64,000 bases of DNA from NCBI RefSeq assembly GCF_006491595.2, contig NZ_VEVQ02000005.1, positions 1 through 64,000 of the forward strand, in the 5' to 3' direction. How positions within the stretch are numbered: position 1 is the stretch's first letter; each line of letters starts with the position of its first letter. The notes under the pieces are model-generated. The model searched no databases, was not told the DNA's origin, and worked only from the letters and a program-made list of their open reading frames with translations. Position numbers and translations under genes: made by a program. This DNA comes from Flavobacterium jejuense. GTDB taxonomy: Bacteria > Bacteroidota > Bacteroidia > Flavobacteriales > Flavobacteriaceae. Positions 52,673 through 62,279 of the stretch are shown here, piece after piece.

Positions 52673-53989
52673 ATGAAAAAAATAAAAAAATGTAGCCTTC
52701 TTTTTGTTCTAACAAGCCTTATTTTTTCTTGTACACAAGAAAATAATTTTGAAGAAGAAGTGAATACCAACAAAGATCTTTTAGTAGGCAAGTATAATAG
52801 CGAAAATAGAAATATAAGCAGACGTAATATGCCTGTTTATGCAAAAGATAAGCTTATTGTTCAATATGCTCCAGGAACATCAGATTCTGTAAAAAATGAC
52901 TTAAGAGATATGTTTGGCACTACCTCTTATGAGTTATGTGCCCACTGTAATGATGATAGTATTGAATTATGGTTTTTTGGAAATGGAATTGATATTGAAC
53001 CTAAGAAAACTGCAATAGAACAAGGAAGTGGTGGTGGAGTTGAAGCTATTGTAGATGTAGATTATGAGTTTACTTTTGGAGTAGATTTGAGTAATCCAAA
53101 TTTAGGTACTATAACAGATTACAGTTATATGCCTTATGTAAAACCAATAAATAATGGTGTAACAATTGCAGTTCTTGATACTGGAATTGCTCCTACAATA
53201 GGAGAAGACACTAGTCCGGTATTTACAGCTCCATTTTTATACAATGCTTCTGATGATGGGAATGCACTTATTGAATCGGGTTGGGATTTTGTAAATGATG
53301 ATAATAATTGTTTTGATGACAACAATGGAAGACATGGTACTGTTGTTTCGTCAATCATAACAAAAATTTTGAATGAAAGCGTTCCTACTGTACCTCATCA
53401 AATAATGCCTTTAAAAGTATGTAATGAATATGGAAGAGCAAGTTATTTTAATTTTTTATGTGCTACAAGTTTTGGTTTAGAACATGCTGAAATATTACAA
53501 ATGAGTTTGGGTTGGTATGATGATGGTTTTGGAGACTTCCTGAATACTATTATGTCTACTTTAATTGAAGCAAATCCTAATGCTTTAATCATTACATCTG
53601 CAGGAAATTTAGAAAGTAATAATGATTATTATGCACATTATCCTTCTGGTTATGTTCACGATAATATAATCGCTGTTGCTGCTTCCAACAAATTAGTAAC
53701 TTCAGATGCGTATTTTGATGCCTCTAACATAGCTTGGTTTTCAAATTATGGTAATGAAAGTGTTGATGTTTTTGCAAAAGGAGAGAACATCCCTTTTTTA
53801 GGCTATGAAATGCAAGGTACATCTTTTGCTGCACCAGTAGTAACTGCTGTTGTTGCTAGAATTAAAAACTCAAATCCAAGCTATAATTCTAATGAGTTAA
53901 AAACTCAATTGATAAATTCAGGTATCAATTGTCCTCTAAGTTTTGATACTCTCAAAAAAGTAAAATATAATAAAATTATTTTACCTTAA
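52673..53989 (+). CDS. S8 (subtilisin-like) serine protease lipoprotein
   Basis: 438 residues. The lipobox is LIFSC at 16-20. A propeptide-like segment (about 50-140) precedes the catalytic domain. The triad is Asp in IAVLDTGIAPT near 165, His in GRHGTVVSSI near 222 and Ser in GTSFAAPVV near 381; the oxyanion Asn lies in TSAGNLESN near 307. It is anchored in the envelope. The ECF sigma pair is divergent upstream, and the CHAT protease gene follows after a terminator. Confidence 0.92.
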   Translation: MKKIKKCSLLFVLTSLIFSCTQENNFEEEVNTNKDLLVGKYNSENRNISRRNMPVYAKDKLIVQYAPGTSDSVKNDLRDMFGTTSYELCAHCNDDSIELWFFGNGIDIEPKKTAIEQGSGGGVEAIVDVDYEFTFGVDLSNPNLGTITDYSYMPYVKPINNGVTIAVLDTGIAPTIGEDTSPVFTAPFLYNASDDGNALIESGWDFVNDDNNCFDDNNGRHGTVVSSIITKILNESVPTVPHQIMPLKVCNEYGRASYFNFLCATSFGLEHAEILQMSLGWYDDGFGDFLNTIMSTLIEANPNALIITSAGNLESNNDYYAHYPSGYVHDNIIAVAASNKLVTSDAYFDASNIAWFSNYGNESVDVFAKGENIPFLGYEMQGTSFAAPVVTAVVARIKNSNPSYNSNELKTQLINSGINCPLSFDTLKKVKYNKIILP

Positions 53990-54004
53990 ATTACTTCATA
54001 AAAA

Positions 54005-54059
54005 AACAAGCAAAATTTAACAGATAAATTAAAATACTAATTAGTTTTGCTTGTTTTTT
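54005..54059 (+). terminator. Rho-independent terminator
   Basis: AACAAGCAAAA at 54005-54015 pairs with TTTTGCTTGTT at 54045-54055, followed by more T. It lies between the subtilase and CHAT genes, so read-through may be partial. Confidence 0.7.
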
Positions 54060-54087
54060 CATACATTACATGGCAAAAAAATAATCC

Positions 54088-56844
54088 ATGTTATCTGTCC
54101 TAAAAAAAAATTACTGTATCTTTTTTCTTTTTACTTGCAGTTTATTTGCACAAAATAAATTAGCGCAAGAGATAGAATTAATTTTACAAATGGAAAGTCT
54201 AGAAAAACAAACAGATAATTCAATAAAACTTCAGCAATTACTTATTTTACTTTCTAAACAAAATGAGACTACAATATCTCCTGAAATGGGTATTCTTTAT
54301 GCTACTATTGGAAAGCAATATTATAAGAATAATGACAATTCTAAAGCAATTATTTATTTAAAGAAAGCTATTCAAATTCAAAAAAAGTTTAAAATTGATG
54401 CACTAGAAGTGCTTAATAAAACAAGAAATAATCTAGCATGGATTTATTCGTATGAAGGTTTAGAAAAGGAACGTTATCAAATTTTACAAGATATTATTGA
54501 TGATGAGGGTACAGATAAATATACTTTTAATGCTAGTATTGACTGTGCTGTTATAGAATCCAATAAAGGAGATTTTTATTCAGGATTAAGTCGGTTAAAT
54601 GTATTACTGACAAAGTATAATGAAATTGATAAAGAAATACAGTTACGAGCAGCAATTATAGGTATTTATGGTAAAATGTATGAGAATGTTTTTAAACCAA
54701 GAAAGCAATTTGACTTAGAAATTATAAAAAAGCACCAAAAAATAATTGAAAGTGAGTTCAATTCAACTGGATTAAATAAGACTCTTTTATATACAGCTTA
54801 TAATAATTTAGCCATTGTATATGATGCTTTTGGAAATTTTGATATAGCATTGCGATTGTATAAAAAGGTTAAAAAATATTATACCTTACAAGAAGATGCA
54901 AGTCGATTTAGTGTTTTAAATAATATAGGTTTTTTATATGCTAAACAAGGTAAATACATTGAAGCTATTGATTGTTATAAAGAAGTTATCGCTAAATCTG
55001 AGGATGTAAAGCAAATAGCTACTGCTTATGATAATATGGGGTATTTTTTAAATGACTCTTCAGTTCAAATGAAGATACCTTATTTTCAAAAGGCCATTCA
55101 AATACTTTTAGAAAATAAACAAAATAAATTCACAGTTCCTTCTTTAGAGAATATTAGAAGATCGGGCTATCAACAAGATATTTTAATATACTTAGTTGAT
55201 TTAGCTTATCATTATGTTGAAGCATTTAAAGAAGATAAAGACAAAAAATATTTATTACAAGCCAAAGAGACTTTATATCGTATTGATGAATTAGTTTCTC
55301 TTATGCGATATGAAAGTAATGCTGAGCAATCTAAATTATTTTGGATAGAGAAAGGAGTTAATACGTATTTACTAGCTGTAGAAGTATGCTATCTATTAAA
55401 GCTACCTGATGAAGCATTTTATTTTATGGAGAAAAATAAGGCTTTATTATTGCAAGAAAATATAAGAACAATACAAGCTAAATTGGCATTTGAGATTCCT
55501 AAGCAATTACAAGAAAAAGAATATAAGCTACATTATGAATTACTCGCTTTAGAAAAGCAATTTCAGCAACATTCTAATGACGTAAACTTAAAACAAAAAT
55601 ATGCAGAAAAAAATAAGGAATTTGAGACTTTTATAGACTCTATTGAAAAAATATATCCTAAATATGTACAATTAAAAAAAAATATAGAAACCATTTCTTT
55701 GAGTAAAGTTATCACAGCTAATACAAATGCATCTCTTTGTTTTGTAACCTATATACTAAATGAAAAAGAGGGATTTGGTATTTTTTGTTCAGATAAAGAA
55801 AAAATATTTTTTAAAGTTGATAATGTACCTGCATTTCAGGATAATCTATTGGTCTTAAAAAGCTATATGAAACAACCTCTTTTGAGTAAAAATGAAGTAA
55901 CACATTTCAAACAATTAGGTCAAGACGCTTTTATTTCATTATTTCCTTTTAAAGAAGCACTAGCAAAGATTACCAATAAAAAAATAATTATTGTTCCTGA
56001 TGATACTTTGCTAAACCTACCTTTTGAAGCCTTACCTGTTTCAACTACTGGTTCACTTTCTGAGAGTTATTTGATAAATAGAACAGCTATATCTTATTTG
56101 CAATCCTTCTCAGTTTTCGAAAAGATAAAACAAAAGAAAAATCAACCTAAACATAAGCTATTAGCCATAGCACCTTACCAATTTGAAGATAATAAACTTC
56201 AAGAATTAGTACGTTCCAAAGAAGCCATACAAACTTTAGAAAATTATAAATTGGCTACTATTCTTATTGAAAAACAAGCTACAAAAGAAAACTTTTATAA
56301 GTATAGTAGTGACTATGAGATTATTCATTTGAATACACACGCAGGATTTGATAGTGTAACAGAAGCTCCTTGGATCTCTTTTCAAAAAAATAAAGTAACA
56401 CTTGATGAACTCTATGGTATAAATAGTCAGGCCGAGTTGATTATTTTAGACGCTTGTAAGACTAATGATGGTATTTTTGCTTCTGGTGAAGGCATCCTCA
56501 GTTTATCAAGAGGCTTTTTTTATAACGGTTCAAAAAGTGTATTGGCTTCTTTGTGGAATGTAAACGAAAAAGCAGGCAATGAAATAATAAAAACCTTTTA
56601 TAGCGAATTAGAACAAGGAAAATCAAAAGCCAAAGCTTTACAGTTTGCTAAAGTTACTTATTTAAGAGAACACCAATATTCAGAAGTATTACCTTATTAT
56701 TGGGCTTCATTTACTCTTACTGGCAGTACAAAGGCTATTACTATTTCAGAAAAAAATCCATATCTATATGGTAGTATTATTGTGCTTATTACAATAATAA
56801 TCTTGTGCTTTTTATGGTACAAACGAAAGTTATTTTTTAAATAA
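54088..56844 (+). CDS. Membrane-anchored TPR-CHAT (caspase-like) protease
   Basis: 918 residues. A signal peptide (ends near LFAQ, residue 22) is followed by tetratricopeptide repeats (about 60-340) and a CHAT domain (about 610-885). The catalytic His is in EIIHLNTHAGFD near 748-759 and the Cys in ELIILDACKTND near 787-798. SRGFFYNGSKSVLASLWNVNEKA follows, typical of CHAT. A C-terminal membrane segment (about 892-911) ends in a basic tail, so the protease domain faces the periplasm. It follows the subtilase gene and is probably regulated with it. Confidence 0.9.
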   Translation: MLSVLKKNYCIFFLFTCSLFAQNKLAQEIELILQMESLEKQTDNSIKLQQLLILLSKQNETTISPEMGILYATIGKQYYKNNDNSKAIIYLKKAIQIQKKFKIDALEVLNKTRNNLAWIYSYEGLEKERYQILQDIIDDEGTDKYTFNASIDCAVIESNKGDFYSGLSRLNVLLTKYNEIDKEIQLRAAIIGIYGKMYENVFKPRKQFDLEIIKKHQKIIESEFNSTGLNKTLLYTAYNNLAIVYDAFGNFDIALRLYKKVKKYYTLQEDASRFSVLNNIGFLYAKQGKYIEAIDCYKEVIAKSEDVKQIATAYDNMGYFLNDSSVQMKIPYFQKAIQILLENKQNKFTVPSLENIRRSGYQQDILIYLVDLAYHYVEAFKEDKDKKYLLQAKETLYRIDELVSLMRYESNAEQSKLFWIEKGVNTYLLAVEVCYLLKLPDEAFYFMEKNKALLLQENIRTIQAKLAFEIPKQLQEKEYKLHYELLALEKQFQQHSNDVNLKQKYAEKNKEFETFIDSIEKIYPKYVQLKKNIETISLSKVITANTNASLCFVTYILNEKEGFGIFCSDKEKIFFKVDNVPAFQDNLLVLKSYMKQPLLSKNEVTHFKQLGQDAFISLFPFKEALAKITNKKIIIVPDDTLLNLPFEALPVSTTGSLSESYLINRTAISYLQSFSVFEKIKQKKNQPKHKLLAIAPYQFEDNKLQELVRSKEAIQTLENYKLATILIEKQATKENFYKYSSDYEIIHLNTHAGFDSVTEAPWISFQKNKVTLDELYGINSQAELIILDACKTNDGIFASGEGILSLSRGFFYNGSKSVLASLWNVNEKAGNEIIKTFYSELEQGKSKAKALQFAKVTYLREHQYSEVLPYYWASFTLTGSTKAITISEKNPYLYGSIIVLITIIILCFLWYKRKLFFK

Positions 56845-56930
56845 AAATCATTCTTCATAATTGTTTATCTAACCTAGCAAAAGTAACTACTTGATGGGTT
56901 TTATTTTTCTCCACTTTTTTGGGTAATAAA

Positions 56931-56957
56931 TTTTAATACTATACACTTTTAAATAAA
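56931..56957 (+). promoter_or_regulatory. Second GGGTAATAAAT element
   Basis: GGGTAATAAAT at 56931-56941 is followed by TACAC near 56952. The flanks also resemble those of the copy at 52619 (ATTTTT upstream, TAA-n-A downstream). It precedes the surface protein and T9SS protease genes. Confidence 0.55.
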
Positions 56958-57021
56958 TCAACTAAAGGTGTAACCCGAAAAACCAATAAATAGAGTAGGG
57001 ATTTTATTTAAATTAATAATT

Positions 57022-58074
57022 ATGAAAAAAATTAACAAAACCTTTTTACTAATTAAAGCATCAAATAGATCTTTAATGCTCTTTATTCTAGGAATTAGTT
57101 TATTCACCTTAAATGTGACTCACGGACAGTTCATTACAAATGGAAGTAATTTATATTGGACAGACGGTAGCGTAGGAATTGGATTAAATCCTCCAAAAGC
57201 TAAGTTAGATATCTCTTTGAATACTGATTTTATGTATCAAAATGAATCTGGATTTAGATTAACTTACCCAATACCTGCACTTTATCCAGATCCTGGACCA
57301 TCAACTATAAATGAAAATATTTTTCATATTAGACAAAAAACCATAGGTAATAATTTTTCTACAAAAGTAGTAGTAAAAACAAATGGTAATACAGGAATAG
57401 GAACAACATCTCCTTCACAAAGACTACATGTTAATGGAAATGAATACATTGAAAATGGTAATCTAACAGTTGGTATTAACCAACCTTCTAATACTTTTAC
57501 TAAGTTTCAAGTTCATGATGGAGCAATGATGGTTTCTGGAGCTAATGGAGCGGGAGGACCTATGATTTGTTTTAGTGATAATATAGCTAATGCAGCCTAC
57601 CCAAACGGTAGATGGGGAATAGAATATGTGCCTAATAAAGGTTTAAACTTTTGGCAACCTTGGAATCCTGTTACAGGTGGTGGAGGCAATTATTACATGC
57701 TATTAAAGGATGATGGTAGAGTTGGAATAGGAACAGAAAATACACCTACAGCAATAGGTTCTGCAAATCTAAGTGCTTACAAACTTTATGTAAAAGGTGG
57801 TATTCTTACAGAAGAAGTAAGAGTAAGAACTGGTTGGGCAGATTATGTTTTTGCTAATGATTACAATTTAAAATCTTTAGCCGAAGTTGAAAATTTCATT
57901 GTTAAAAACAAGCATTTGCCTAATGTTCCTTCTGCAAAACAAGTAGAGGAAGAAGGAGTTAGTTTAGGAGAAATGGCAAGAATTCAACAAGAGAAAATAG
58001 AAGAGTTAACCCTCTATATTATTGAGCAAAATAAACGAATTGAAGCTTTAGAAGCTAAAATGGCTGGCAAATAG
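57022..58074 (+). CDS. Exported fibre-like surface protein with a coiled-coil C-terminus
   Basis: 350 residues. A long signal peptide (to about VTHGQ, residue 36) is followed by repeats of the form GxVGIGxxxP ([43 protein letters not shown]), as in phage-tail-fibre-like Bacteroidota proteins. The C-terminus, [21 protein letters not shown], then [20 protein letters not shown], then a coiled coil, is a common trimerisation tail. Function unknown. It precedes the T9SS protease by 30 nt. Confidence 0.78.
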   Translation: MKKINKTFLLIKASNRSLMLFILGISLFTLNVTHGQFITNGSNLYWTDGSVGIGLNPPKAKLDISLNTDFMYQNESGFRLTYPIPALYPDPGPSTINENIFHIRQKTIGNNFSTKVVVKTNGNTGIGTTSPSQRLHVNGNEYIENGNLTVGINQPSNTFTKFQVHDGAMMVSGANGAGGPMICFSDNIANAAYPNGRWGIEYVPNKGLNFWQPWNPVTGGGGNYYMLLKDDGRVGIGTENTPTAIGSANLSAYKLYVKGGILTEEVRVRTGWADYVFANDYNLKSLAEVENFIVKNKHLPNVPSAKQVEEEGVSLGEMARIQQEKIEELTLYIIEQNKRIEALEAKMAGK

Positions 58075-58104
58075 ATTCATGGTTTAATCTTTAAAATTTA
58101 AATT

Positions 58105-59940
58105 ATGAGAAATATAAAAATAATAATATATTTAATAAATATCTTTATATCAGGAAGTATTTTTGCACAAGTGCAAGAAGGTGGAACACCGGAAAGTTTT
58201 GATTTGAATGTTTTTAACTTACTAAATGTGCCTGCTTTTTCATATACTTTTGATCCATCAGAAATTAACTCAGTAAATGATTCACTATATGATGTAGGAG
58301 TAGCCGAACAAGTGAGAATAGACTTTATAGAAAGTTCGAGTAAATTTACATCAGCAAATGGAATAGTAGTGTATCGTCTTTTAGTAGAAGTAAAGAACAC
58401 TTTAGGATTGGGGATTGATTTTAGCGAATTTTATTTGCCTAATGGAGGTAAATTATATGCATATAATGAGGATAAAACGATACTTTTGGGTGCCTTTACT
58501 GCCAACAATAATCAAATAGATAGAAAATTTTCTATACAACCAATTTCTGGTGAAAAGTTAATCTTAGAATACAATCAACCAGTAGAAATAAATGATATTC
58601 CTAAAATTCAAATGAATAGAATTTCAAAGATATATCGACCGTTATTTGGAGATGCTAAAAAAAGTTCAGATTGTTATGAGAATGTACATTGTGTAAGTAA
58701 TATTGAAGTGGAAAGATCAGTAATGAAATGGCTGTTTTATGACACTAAAGACGAAGGTTATTATATATGTTCTTGTGCATTAGTGAACCAAGATGTATCT
58801 GCAAATAATATAAAACCTTATGTTTTAACCGCAAATCATTGTGGTAAAAATGCAGATTTGTCTACCGCTATTTTCTATTTTAATTATCAAAATTCAACTT
58901 GTACTAGCAATAATTCAAGTCAATATAATTATACCTTATCAGGTGGCTCTCAAAGAGCAAAACGTTCTGTTTTTGATATGTTTTTGTTAGAATTAAACAC
59001 ATTTCCACCACCAGACTATAATGTTCATTTATCGGGATGGAATAGAAGTAATCGCAATGATTTACCAGATCAACTAATGGGAATTCATCATCCTGAAGGA
59101 AAGCCTAAGAAAATATCTTTAGGGACTTTTAAGTCAAATACTAATCCTAATTTTTGGAGAGTAGAATGGGATATAAATAATGCTCCTACAGCAGGTGGTT
59201 CTTCTGGTTCTCCTCTTTTTGAAGACAGTAATGACAGGATTATTGGTTGGTTATCTTATGGAACATCTGCTTGTGATAAAATTGATGGAATTGATAGATA
59301 TGGTAAGTTTAGAGATGCTTGGTCTTCTATTTCTGGTTCAGATTCTAGGTTGAAAGATTGGCTAGATCCTAATAATAACGACATGAACACTTTAGTGGGT
59401 CGAGACCCATGTTTTACTAATCTTTTGATTACTAATCGAATCTTTTATTCTGCTCAACAACGTTATCAACCTGAAAATAAGGTTACTGTTCAAACGGGTA
59501 ACACCTTAGCAACATCTGGTAATGTAATTATAAAAACTGGTTCTGAACATAAATTTTCAGCAGGACAAGAAATTGTATTTACTTCTGGTTTTGATGCGGA
59601 GTTAGGATCCGATTTTTTGGCAGTACTAGAGCCTTGTGATGTTATTGCTTTCAGAATGGCTAACGAACAAATAAAAGAAAACTCTAAAATTGAATTACTT
59701 GATAAAGACAGATTAATCGTATATCCGAATCCAACAAATGGTTTAATTAAAATTAATTTTAGTGACCTTTCTAGTGGAAATTATGAAGTATATTCGTTAG
59801 ATGGCAGAATGATATTGTTTAATCAATACAAAAATTCGTTAGAAATAAGTATAGATTTAACAAATTTCGCTAACGGAGTTTATGTCATAAACATTATTGC
59901 AAATGATAAAGTAATATCTAAAAAACTAATTAAAGAATAA
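58105..59940 (+). CDS. T9SS-exported trypsin-like (lysyl endopeptidase-type) serine protease
   Basis: 611 residues. A signal peptide precedes a propeptide of about 160 residues. The S1 domain shows His in VLTANHCGKNA near 250-260, Asp in SVFDMFLLELN near 290-300 and Ser in GGSSGSPLFED near 364-374. A linker (about 440-520) leads to a type A T9SS sorting domain: VYPNPTNGLIKINF, then YEVYSLDGRMI, then GVYVINIIANDKVISKKLI. It is exported and probably fixed on the cell surface or released. Same unit as the preceding surface-protein gene. Confidence 0.92.
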   Translation: MRNIKIIIYLINIFISGSIFAQVQEGGTPESFDLNVFNLLNVPAFSYTFDPSEINSVNDSLYDVGVAEQVRIDFIESSSKFTSANGIVVYRLLVEVKNTLGLGIDFSEFYLPNGGKLYAYNEDKTILLGAFTANNNQIDRKFSIQPISGEKLILEYNQPVEINDIPKIQMNRISKIYRPLFGDAKKSSDCYENVHCVSNIEVERSVMKWLFYDTKDEGYYICSCALVNQDVSANNIKPYVLTANHCGKNADLSTAIFYFNYQNSTCTSNNSSQYNYTLSGGSQRAKRSVFDMFLLELNTFPPPDYNVHLSGWNRSNRNDLPDQLMGIHHPEGKPKKISLGTFKSNTNPNFWRVEWDINNAPTAGGSSGSPLFEDSNDRIIGWLSYGTSACDKIDGIDRYGKFRDAWSSISGSDSRLKDWLDPNNNDMNTLVGRDPCFTNLLITNRIFYSAQQRYQPENKVTVQTGNTLATSGNVIIKTGSEHKFSAGQEIVFTSGFDAELGSDFLAVLEPCDVIAFRMANEQIKENSKIELLDKDRLIVYPNPTNGLIKINFSDLSSGNYEVYSLDGRMILFNQYKNSLEISIDLTNFANGVYVINIIANDKVISKKLIKE

Positions 59941-59961
59941 TAAATTATCTCTAAATAAACT

Positions 59962-60000
59962 AATCCGATTATTAGGTACTACTATAATCGGATTTTTTTA
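59962..60000 (+). terminator. Rho-independent terminator
   Basis: AATCCGATTAT at 59962-59972 pairs with ATAATCGGATT at 59984-59994, followed by T5. It ends the surface-protein/protease unit. Confidence 0.88.
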
Positions 60001-60220
60001 TAGTAGATGTTATCATTCTTAATATAAAAAATATAATAACTAACAGACGATAGTTTTGTGTATAATTGTTTTCAATGATGAAATATATAGGGAATGTTTT
60101 TTGCATTAATTATTTAAAAAACTATTTTTTTTTAAAATATATTTAATTTTTTATACAAATAATTATTAAAAACACTTTATATATTTGCTAATTTAATATA
60201 TTTATGCAAAATTTATATAC

Positions 60221-60640
60221 ATGAATGTTATTACTTGCCCTAAGTGCAATGGAAATTTAATAGTAAAGAGTGGTATTATTAAAGACAGACAGCGCTATTT
60301 GTGTAAATCTTGTACGTATTATTTTACTGTTAATAAAGTAGGAAAAAAAATAGATGATTATTATGTTACTAAAGCTTTACAACTCTATTTAGAAGGACTA
60401 AGTTATCGTGAGATAGAACGCATTATAGGCGTTTCGCATGTTTCGATAAGCAATTGGGTAAAAGAATACAAGGTTAAAAAACCACCACATCCTAATTACC
60501 ATCCTAGTTATAAGATATTTAAGCACACAGAACTCGTAGAATATTTAAAAAACAAAGAGCAATTATCTGGTGCAGGAATGATTATTACTGAACTAGGCGA
60601 TAAATTTATGCTAATAAAATGGGAACGTTTTAAAGATTAA
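60221..60640 (+). CDS. IS1-like zinc-ribbon/HTH protein
   Basis: 139 residues. An N-terminal zinc ribbon (CPKCNG, then YLCKSCTYYFTV near 5-37) precedes a helix-turn-helix (LSYREIERIIGVSHVSISNWVKEY near 58-81). This is the DNA-binding module of IS1/IS1595-type transposases, but no catalytic DDE part or inverted repeats are present. The C-terminal half (LVEYLKNKEQLSGAGMIITELG) is distinct. It is probably a domesticated regulator of the porin and symporter genes that follow. Confidence 0.75.
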   Translation: MNVITCPKCNGNLIVKSGIIKDRQRYLCKSCTYYFTVNKVGKKIDDYYVTKALQLYLEGLSYREIERIIGVSHVSISNWVKEYKVKKPPHPNYHPSYKIFKHTELVEYLKNKEQLSGAGMIITELGDKFMLIKWERFKD

Positions 60641-60736
60641 CTATACTATTTAACAGTTATATATATACTTTTTTACAATACAGAAAATAATTTCAAAATT
60701 TGATAGTACAAATGAACTAAAATCAAATTTTAAATT

Positions 60737-61972
60737 ATGAAGAAAATACTCTTAATTACAGCATTATTTTTTTCCGTTTTGAGTTTTTCACAAGGCTCTC
60801 CTGACTATGAAGGAGGTCTAAAAGTAAAAATTAATGAAGACGGGTCAAAGTATTTTAGAATTATTTCTTGGGCTCAGTTCTGGGCACAACATAATTCTGA
60901 TCGACCTTTAGATGCGAATGGCAATGAACAAGCCGATTTAAACTTTAGTTTACGAAGAGCACGTGTTTTAATGTATGCTCAGGTAAGTAAAGATTTCTTA
61001 ATCTTAACCCATTTTGGCTTAAACAGTTTGAATGCAGATAATATGAGTCCAACTGGTACTCGTGATGCTTCTCAATTATTTTTTCATGACGTTTGGGCGC
61101 AATACAGTTTAGGAAAAGACCATGCTATAGGTGGTGGTTTACATTATTGGAATGGTATTTCCCGTTTAAACAATCAAAGTACTTTAAACATCATGACTTT
61201 GGATAACCAAAGACAAGCATGGGCAACTTTAGGATTATCTGACCAATTTGCTAGACATTTAGGTATTTACATGAAAGGTTCTTTTGGTAAGTTTCAATAT
61301 AGGGTATCAGTTAATGAAGCAGAAACGAATAACTTGCAATTTGAGGCTATACCAGTAAATAATGGTCCAGCAACATACACAGGACGTCGTCTATTAGGTT
61401 CAAAAGAAGCAGGAAAAGTATTCTCAGGTTATTTTGATTACGCTTTTCTTGATGCAGAAAGTAACTTTTTACCCTATAAAGTAGGTTCTTATGTGGGTAC
61501 TAAAAAAGTATTCAATATAGGTGCTGGTTTTTTTATGCATCCTAGTGGTGCTGTAGTAGCTGATGGAACTGGCAACTTAAGTGGTCAAGATGTAAATATT
61601 TTTGCTGTTGATGCTTTTTATGACGCTCCAATTGGAAGTAATGGAGGAGCAATAACAGCATATGCTTTATATCAAAATACAGATTATGGAAAAGACTTTA
61701 GATTAGGAACAACTTATGAAACAGGTTCTTTATTACACGGTCATTTGGGGTATGTTCTGCCTATAAAAACAAAAACTAAAATCCAACCTTATTTATCTTT
61801 TGATTCAAGACAAATTGATGCTTTGGATGATGATGCTTCTCAATTTGGAATTGGAACTAACTTTTATTTAAGTGGCCATAATTCGAAATTAACTTTAGAA
61901 TATCAATCTTTAAAATATGCACAAAATGATGCCGTAAATACGATAACATTACAAGCAATGATTTATCTATAA
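60737..61972 (+). CDS. Outer-membrane porin-like beta-barrel
   Basis: 411 residues with a signal peptide (MKKILLITALFFSVLSFSQG). The mature protein is a regular beta-barrel pattern (FRIISWAQFWAQHNSD, RARVLMYAQVSKDFLILTHFG) ending in aromatic/hydrophobic residues (LQAMIYL), as needed for outer-membrane insertion. It belongs to the Bacteroidota porins found next to acetate-type symporters. It likely admits the substrate of the symporter. Confidence 0.8.
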   Translation: MKKILLITALFFSVLSFSQGSPDYEGGLKVKINEDGSKYFRIISWAQFWAQHNSDRPLDANGNEQADLNFSLRRARVLMYAQVSKDFLILTHFGLNSLNADNMSPTGTRDASQLFFHDVWAQYSLGKDHAIGGGLHYWNGISRLNNQSTLNIMTLDNQRQAWATLGLSDQFARHLGIYMKGSFGKFQYRVSVNEAETNNLQFEAIPVNNGPATYTGRRLLGSKEAGKVFSGYFDYAFLDAESNFLPYKVGSYVGTKKVFNIGAGFFMHPSGAVVADGTGNLSGQDVNIFAVDAFYDAPIGSNGGAITAYALYQNTDYGKDFRLGTTYETGSLLHGHLGYVLPIKTKTKIQPYLSFDSRQIDALDDDASQFGIGTNFYLSGHNSKLTLEYQSLKYAQNDAVNTITLQAMIYL

Positions 61973-61991
61973 AAACTTAAACTAATTTATT

Positions 61992-62252
61992 ATGAGTGAG
62001 AAACAAAAACACGCAACAGCTTACTGGAGAGAAAACTTAAAATACCTACTAATATTATTAAGTATATGGTTTGCTGTTTCTTATGGAGCTGGCATTATTT
62101 TCAAAGATGCTTTGAACGAAATTAAAATCGGAGGATTTCCATTAGGATTTTGGTTTGCCCAACAAGGATCAATCTATGTATTTGTTATTTTGATTTTTGT
62201 TTATGTTCGATTGATGAACAAACTAGATAAGAAATTTGGTTTTGACGAATAA
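61992..62252 (+). CDS. DUF4212-type small membrane subunit
   Basis: 86 residues with two membrane segments (about 15-35 and 51-72). AYWRENLKYLLILLSIWFAVSYG near the start and LPLGFWFAQQGS-like FPLGFWFAQQGSIYVFVILIF are the DUF4212 signatures. It is usually encoded directly before a solute:sodium symporter, as here (27 nt). Confidence 0.9.
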   Translation: MSEKQKHATAYWRENLKYLLILLSIWFAVSYGAGIIFKDALNEIKIGGFPLGFWFAQQGSIYVFVILIFVYVRLMNKLDKKFGFDE

Positions 62253-62279
62253 ATACTAACTAAAAAAATTAAAACTATT

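Noticed and set aside
60221-60640. Insertion sequence (IS1 family)
   Set aside because: Only the zinc-ribbon/HTH part is present; no second transposase frame, no DDE catalytic residues and no terminal inverted repeats.
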